Shown piece by piece: positions 35,375 to 39,209 of a stretch of DNA of 39,209 nucleotides. This DNA comes from Planctomycetota bacterium (GTDB lineage Bacteria; Planctomycetota; UBA11346). The notes beneath the pieces were generated by a model, which made no database searches, was not told where the DNA came from, and saw nothing but the letters and a program-made list of their open reading frames with translations. Numbering within the stretch: position 1 is the first letter of the stretch; each line of letters starts with the position of its first letter. The translations under genes and the position numbers were made by a program. The stretch is taken from positions 1 to 39,209 of the forward strand of contig JANQLF010000300.1 of NCBI GenBank assembly GCA_028280785.1, written 5' to 3'.

Positions 35375-36445
35375 TTGTCGCTCACACTACAGATTAAACG
35401 TTTAGATGACCCCGATGGACATAATCCAGCACTTTTACTCAAAGGTGACTGGATTATGTTCGGTATTAGCGACGGCAAACACACAGGCTGGGGTGAAGCG
35501 TCGCACAGCAAAAATGATGAGCAATGCATTGAGGTAGCCACCACATTATTCGAGCAACACATTGAAAAAATAGAATTAGAATTATCTCATGTCGAATTTC
35601 TTGAGCGAGAGACTTTCAGCCAAGTCGATAATTTTATTCAAGCGACAGCTGTCTCAGGATTAAACCAAGCGCTTTATGCATTAATCGCCCATCGCGAGCA
35701 ACAATCATGCGCAACACTATTGAGTCAAAATAAAGAGAACCGAGCAGTTCCAGCGTATACCACCATCAATCGTGCCTTAAGCAAACGAGATCTGGATGAT
35801 TATCAGCGCTGCATCAGCGCTGCCATTGAACAAGGCTTTGATGCGATTAAATGCGCCCCATTTGAAAAAGTAACAAGAGATGGCGATCAAATAGAACAGG
35901 CACAAGACGGACTACGGATCCTCAAATATATCAGAGAGCAATTCCCTGATTTACAATTACGTGTCGATTTCCACGAACGCTTCACACCACAATCATTTTT
36001 AGCTATTATTGATGAAATGAGAGACCTAGATCTCACATGGATCGAAGCACCTTGTCCTATCAATGACGACTATTCAAACTTACGCAAACACCTCAGTGAT
36101 TGCATGGCCTTAGGTGAATTGTTTTATAGCTTTCAAGGATTTACAGAAATAATCGATAATCATTGGGCAGATGTTATTATGCCAGACGTGAAGCATGTTG
36201 GTGGTTATGGACCACTCATCGACGTCATCAAACGAGCACCTTCAGCAATAGCCGTTTCACCACACAATCCATCTGGTCCCATTGCGACATTGGCGTCCCT
36301 ACATGCTGCACAAACAGTAAATCATATACATTCATTGGAATTGCCCCTCATCCTTGATCCTCAACGAGCCTATTATCTTCCCTGGCTGCATAATGGCTGT
36401 CTTCGTGCTCCAGACGGTCCGGCATGGGGCTGGGACGCCTTTTAA
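35375..36445 (+). CDS. Enolase-superfamily (mandelate racemase/muconate lactonizing) enzyme, sugar-acid-dehydratase-like
   Basis: A 356-residue protein with the superfamily's N-terminal capping domain and (beta/alpha)7 barrel. Expected active-site residues are visible: K159 (FDAIKCAPFE), metal ligands D198 (RVDFHERF), E224 (WIEAPCP) and E248 (GELF), the D271/H297 dyad (MPDVKHVGG; SPHNPSGP), and H200 next to D198. The D-x-H arrangement resembles D-galactonate dehydratase-type members, so dehydration of a sugar acid is the best guess. The start is a TTG at 35375, because an in-frame TGA lies two codons before it and the next ATG (residue 28) would cut the capping domain. It follows the lipoprotein by 24 bp, perhaps only by chance. 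Confidence 0.85.
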   Translation: MSLTLQIKRLDDPDGHNPALLLKGDWIMFGISDGKHTGWGEASHSKNDEQCIEVATTLFEQHIEKIELELSHVEFLERETFSQVDNFIQATAVSGLNQALYALIAHREQQSCATLLSQNKENRAVPAYTTINRALSKRDLDDYQRCISAAIEQGFDAIKCAPFEKVTRDGDQIEQAQDGLRILKYIREQFPDLQLRVDFHERFTPQSFLAIIDEMRDLDLTWIEAPCPINDDYSNLRKHLSDCMALGELFYSFQGFTEIIDNHWADVIMPDVKHVGGYGPLIDVIKRAPSAIAVSPHNPSGPIATLASLHAAQTVNHIHSLELPLILDPQRAYYLPWLHNGCLRAPDGPAWGWDAF

Positions 36446-36516
36446 TAATCATTTTATTTCTATTTTGATTGACCATTTCACCTGTTAGATACAATAATGC
36501 CTAATGGAGTCCAAAT

Positions 36517-36873
36517 ATGGCAAATCAAAATAAACGATTCGTTGCACCAGTAGTCGTCATTGTAATTGGTTTGTGCTGGTTACTAAACGAACTAGCAATT
36601 TTGCCTGGCGTCGATTGGGTTTGGACAGGCAGCTTAGCTGCTGCAGGAATTCTCATCCTTATTGTCGAGGGCGTCAACAAAATCAGCTTCGTACTTGGGC
36701 CTTTTTTGATTTGTTCTTCAATCTTTTCGATCCTTCGCTCCACCAATGTAATAGAGTTCAACATTGAAGCGCCAATACTCATTGCAATTTTAGGCTTGTT
36801 AATGTTTGTGGCAGAAATTTTAAAATTACCAGGATGCAAAATTGATCCGCCCGATAACGGATCCGAAAACTAA
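36517..36873 (+). CDS. Small four-helix membrane protein of unknown function
   Basis: A 118-residue protein with four predicted membrane helices (about 8-29, 32-53, 57-75 and 85-102), resembling the N-terminal membrane part of LiaF-like proteins (PVVVIVIGLCWLLNELAIL). GGAG is eight bases before the ATG. It ends by sharing CTAA with the convergent kinase gene. A role in envelope stress sensing is possible by analogy only. Confidence 0.65.
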   Translation: MANQNKRFVAPVVVIVIGLCWLLNELAILPGVDWVWTGSLAAAGILILIVEGVNKISFVLGPFLICSSIFSILRSTNVIEFNIEAPILIAILGLLMFVAEILKLPGCKIDPPDNGSEN

Positions 36874-37889
36874 TTATTCACAATTAAATATATTATTGCC
36901 AACAATATGGCGAGAATACCGAAAACCAATAATGGCTTAGGTAAACTTGGTTCTGGCACATCATCTTCACGCGTCTTTATATTGCCCTTTGGCTTGGTCA
37001 ATTTCTTGGTAACTGGACGCGACTGGCCATACATAGCTTCTTCAATAGCAATGGCGAACTCTTCTGCATGCTGATAACGTTTATCAGGGTTCTTATGCAT
37101 TGCTTTTTTAATGATATTTAAAACTTTATCAGATACGCCAGAATTAAGAGATTCTAAAGCAGTAGGTTCAGTATTAACAATCATATCTGAAAGCTCTTCA
37201 GAATTATCATTACTAAATGGTGCAGTACCGCTCAACATACTATAAGCAGCAGCGCCGAGCGTATATATATCTGAGCGAATATCTAAACGTATGCCGCCTT
37301 GCGCTTGTTCAGGACTTATGAATGCAGCTGCACCACCAATAGAACCTGGCTTGTGCGCCGCTTCTGCATCTTCAAAGCGAATACCGAGGCTGATATCGGA
37401 TAATTTTGCCTCACCCGTATCGGCTATAAAAATACTTCGTGGTTTTATATCGCGATGCACAAATTCGGCTGATTCAACTGCAACTAAACCCATGGCGCAA
37501 TCATATAGAATTTCTAATGCTCGTTTTTCCTCGAGCTTGCCACCTTCACGCTCAATTAATTCAGCTAAGGTATCACCCTCAATAAATTCAAGCGCCAAAA
37601 ATAAATAATCGCCTTCTTTACCAGCATCAAAACACTGTAATACATTTTGATGATGTAATTTAGTTAATGCCTGCGCATCACGTTCAATGCGCTCAATCAT
37701 TCCTGGATTATCATTTGCGGTAATCGGACGGATTTTAATGGCGGCAATTTTACTTTGATTTTCGTGCTTAGCTTTGAGCACCATACCCATGGCACCGCGA
37801 CCCAATGCTTCTGCGTCTTCTAAGACATAACCACCGATGGCATCAGGTAGTTCCATTGAGACAGAGCCAAAGCGTCGTTCACGAGCCAT
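36870..37889 (-). CDS. Tail-anchored Ser/Thr protein kinase with altered HRD and DFG motifs
   Basis: A 339-residue PknB-like kinase. The glycine loop GRGAMGMV and the ATP lysine K52 (AAIKIRP) are intact, as is D147 in HRDIKPRS. However, the metal-binding asparagine of HRDxKxxN is S152, DFG reads DIS (165-167) and APE reads SPE (192-194). The retained D165 may still bind metal, so this is either a divergent active kinase or a pseudokinase. After a basic linker the protein ends in a single C-terminal membrane helix (LLVFGILAILLAIIYLIV), a tail anchor that leaves the kinase in the cytoplasm with no extracellular sensor. It is divergent from the coiled-coil protein gene across 231 bp. Confidence 0.9.
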   Translation of the reverse strand: MARERRFGSVSMELPDAIGGYVLEDAEALGRGAMGMVLKAKHENQSKIAAIKIRPITANDNPGMIERIERDAQALTKLHHQNVLQCFDAGKEGDYLFLALEFIEGDTLAELIEREGGKLEEKRALEILYDCAMGLVAVESAEFVHRDIKPRSIFIADTGEAKLSDISLGIRFEDAEAAHKPGSIGGAAAFISPEQAQGGIRLDIRSDIYTLGAAAYSMLSGTAPFSNDNSEELSDMIVNTEPTALESLNSGVSDKVLNIIKKAMHKNPDKRYQHAEEFAIAIEEAMYGQSRPVTKKLTKPKGNIKTREDDVPEPSLPKPLLVFGILAILLAIIYLIVNN

Positions 37890-38120
37890 AGTGCAAGCCT
37901 AGACCGACTGAAACCGATGCCAAGTACTTGCAAGGGCTTAGGGCTACTAGCCTATGCGTCAGATTGTCTCAGATGACATCCCAATAAGGGTGGATGAGGC
38001 GAATCTAAACGTCTATAAATATATAACTTATGTATAGTTTTTGTCAGGTTTGTGAGCTATTTCATTCGAATTGTCTAGCTTATACTGTCACAGCACCCCT
38101 ATCTCCCGTTGGTTCAGCAG
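37890..38120. other. 231-bp divergent intergenic region
   Basis: This is the longest gene-free stretch in the window and lies between two divergent genes, so it should hold both promoters. I see a TATACT at 38081-38086 about 35 bp before the plus-strand start, without a convincing -35, plus two short palindromes, CAAGTACTTG (37921-37930) and GGCTACTAGCC (37942-37952). The first resembles the outer parts of the mannosidase operators but differs at the centre. No RNA gene or terminator is evident. Confidence 0.4.
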
Positions 38121-39209
38121 ATGACCTATTCGCTTAAAGAAGCACCGCCAAGTCGATATCAGGGGCCCATATTCGGTTCACTAGGCCTGCATGCTGCGCT
38201 CATATTCCTGATTAGCCTCGCTCTGTGGAAGCAGGCTGAAGATATCAAAATCCAAGAGGCAGATGCCATTGCACGACTCCAGCAACAAGAACAGGCATTA
38301 GTCGAAGCAGAGGAACAGGCGCAAAAAACGTTTATTGAAGAATCAGCGCAACAGTCAGTGCTCGACGAGTTGAGTTCAATTTTAAGCGACGACCTAGATA
38401 GCGAAACACTCAAGGCCCTACAACAGGCAATGGAACAAGACCTTGAATCTCTATTTAAAAACCAGGACGAATTTGATGAAGAAAGTTTGGATGCATTACG
38501 CCTAGAATTGGTTGATGAATTAGCAGCGCATGCTGAAGACTTACTGGTTGATGCTATCATCGCACAAATACGTCGATACATCAGACAAGACCTCGCCCCG
38601 CAATTAGTCAATGAGATGGAACGCTCACTCAAAGACCAAGGTGGTGGTCTCTTACAAAAAGCAATTAATGCTTTTATACAAAAACATAAAGCCCGTGATC
38701 GCTCTACACCAATAATCAATCACGCACTACAGCCCATGCATGAAGCACTTGCTGCTGAAATCGAGTCAAGTATTAAAAATGACCTCGTTCCACCGGCTAC
38801 CGAAAAAGTCTTAGATAAATTTTCTGAAGAAATAAGCCAATACGGTCTCGATAGCGAACGATTACGCCCGTTGATTTCGGACGATATCATTGAAGCGATG
38901 ATTGAAGCGATGCTTTTATTAGAACGAAATGAAAAACTAGCCACGCTACGCTCGCGTGTTGAACATCAGATTACAGATAATTCACAGCTTAAAGAGATCC
39001 AACAAGACATCACTAAACACATTAAAGATGTCGAGGCTTTGATTGAAAATCAGGATCAACTCATAAATGCAAGTAAAGAGAATGATAAAAATGTAGTAAA
39101 GCAATCTGAACAGCAGATTGCTGAGTTAAAAAAGGTTTATCAAGAAGCTGCCGACACATTGCATGATGCCGAAACCCAAAACACCAGTCATCATAATTGG
39201 AAAGTCAAT
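38121..39209 (+). CDS. Membrane-anchored coiled-coil protein, 3' end outside the window
   Basis: An ATG at 38121 opens a frame of 363 codons with no stop to the end of the window; this plus-strand gene was confirmed by translating the bases directly. A single membrane helix lies near the N-terminus (PIFGSLGLHAALIFLISLAL, about 16-35), preceded by a short cytoplasmic tail. The remainder is highly charged and helical (Gln/Glu/Ala/Leu-rich; AIARLQQQEQALVEAEEQAQ; later LKEIQQDITKHIKDVEALIE), hence long coiled coils in the periplasm. A 12-bp tandem duplication encodes IEAMIEAM. The N-terminal layout resembles TonB- or TolA-like anchors, but without the C-terminus no family can be named. No good ribosome binding site is seen. 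Confidence 0.8.
   Translation, partial: MTYSLKEAPPSRYQGPIFGSLGLHAALIFLISLALWKQAEDIKIQEADAIARLQQQEQALVEAEEQAQKTFIEESAQQSVLDELSSILSDDLDSETLKALQQAMEQDLESLFKNQDEFDEESLDALRLELVDELAAHAEDLLVDAIIAQIRRYIRQDLAPQLVNEMERSLKDQGGGLLQKAINAFIQKHKARDRSTPIINHALQPMHEALAAEIESSIKNDLVPPATEKVLDKFSEEISQYGLDSERLRPLISDDIIEAMIEAMLLLERNEKLATLRSRVEHQITDNSQLKEIQQDITKHIKDVEALIENQDQLINASKENDKNVVKQSEQQIAELKKVYQEAADTLHDAETQNTSHHNWKVN

Noticed and set aside
37921-37930. CAAGTACTTG as a third LacI operator
   Set aside because: The centre differs (TA instead of GC), the flanks lack the outer TA pairs, and neither neighbouring gene is a sugar gene.
38159-38944. Two minus-strand reading frames at the right end (38159-38719 and 38720-38944)
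   Set aside because: They are Ser/Cys/Arg-rich antisense shadows of the open plus-strand coiled-coil gene, which has a membrane helix, a natural composition and no stop.
1-39209. CRISPR arrays, tRNA or rRNA genes, insertion sequences, prophage
   Set aside because: No regularly spaced repeats, no tRNA-like cloverleaf or rRNA sequence, and no transposase, integrase or phage structural motifs were seen in reading the window.

Overview
The window reads as a compact, moderately AT-rich chromosomal segment of a free-living, carbohydrate-degrading bacterium. The gene mix points to the Planctomycetota-Verrucomicrobiota-Lentisphaerota group, with Lentisphaerota or Verrucomicrobiota most likely. The pointers are PknB-type Ser/Thr kinases with membrane segments and TPRs, many Gfo/Idh/MocA oxidoreductases and xylose-isomerase-like TIM barrels, a paired DUF4139 locus, an M55 peptidase, and classical AAGGAG ribosome binding sites. 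This placement is inference from gene content; no rRNA or marker gene is present. I saw no tRNA, rRNA, CRISPR array, insertion sequence or phage gene, and no gene-free stretch longer than about 230 bp.

Left part (1-12.5 kb): the tail of an AraC regulator; an operon of a GH38 alpha-mannosidase and its own LacI-family repressor, controlled by two tandem palindromic operators that cover the promoter; a divergent D-2-hydroxyacid dehydrogenase; an operon of a sugar dehydrogenase, a sugar isomerase/epimerase and a DUF817 membrane protein, divergent from an AraC regulator; a secreted class C beta-lactamase-like serine hydrolase; a lipoprotein; a further TIM-barrel gene; a tiny exported protein; and a hotdog thioesterase.

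Middle part (12.5-25.4 kb): two translationally coupled DUF4139 proteins; a four-gene operon (Gfo/Idh oxidoreductase, TIM barrel, GntR-type regulator, M55 D-aminopeptidase) preceded by a perfect 20-bp palindrome; an exported protein of unknown function; a small intergenic repeat-like element; an AraC regulator divergent from a GH2 beta-mannosidase followed by a D-lyxose/mannose isomerase. Alpha- and beta-mannosidases plus a mannose-to-fructose isomerase suggest that mannose-containing glycans are a main substrate. Each sugar locus carries its own transcription factor of a different family.

Right part (25.4-39.2 kb): a very large kinase-TPR membrane protein; a histidine phosphatase; a six-gene cluster built around a membrane-fusion protein, an ABC ATPase and two FtsX-like permeases, flanked by a Cys-rich exported protein and a Cys/His-rich lipoprotein; an enolase-superfamily dehydratase; a four-TM protein; a second, tail-anchored kinase with altered HRD and DFG motifs; and the start of a membrane-anchored coiled-coil protein that runs off the window. 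The ABC cluster with its cysteine-bearing accessory proteins is the best candidate for an undescribed system. A genome-wide style feature is that seven of eight convergent gene pairs end within -15 to +5 bp of each other, several sharing a CTAA or TTAA stop tetranucleotide.
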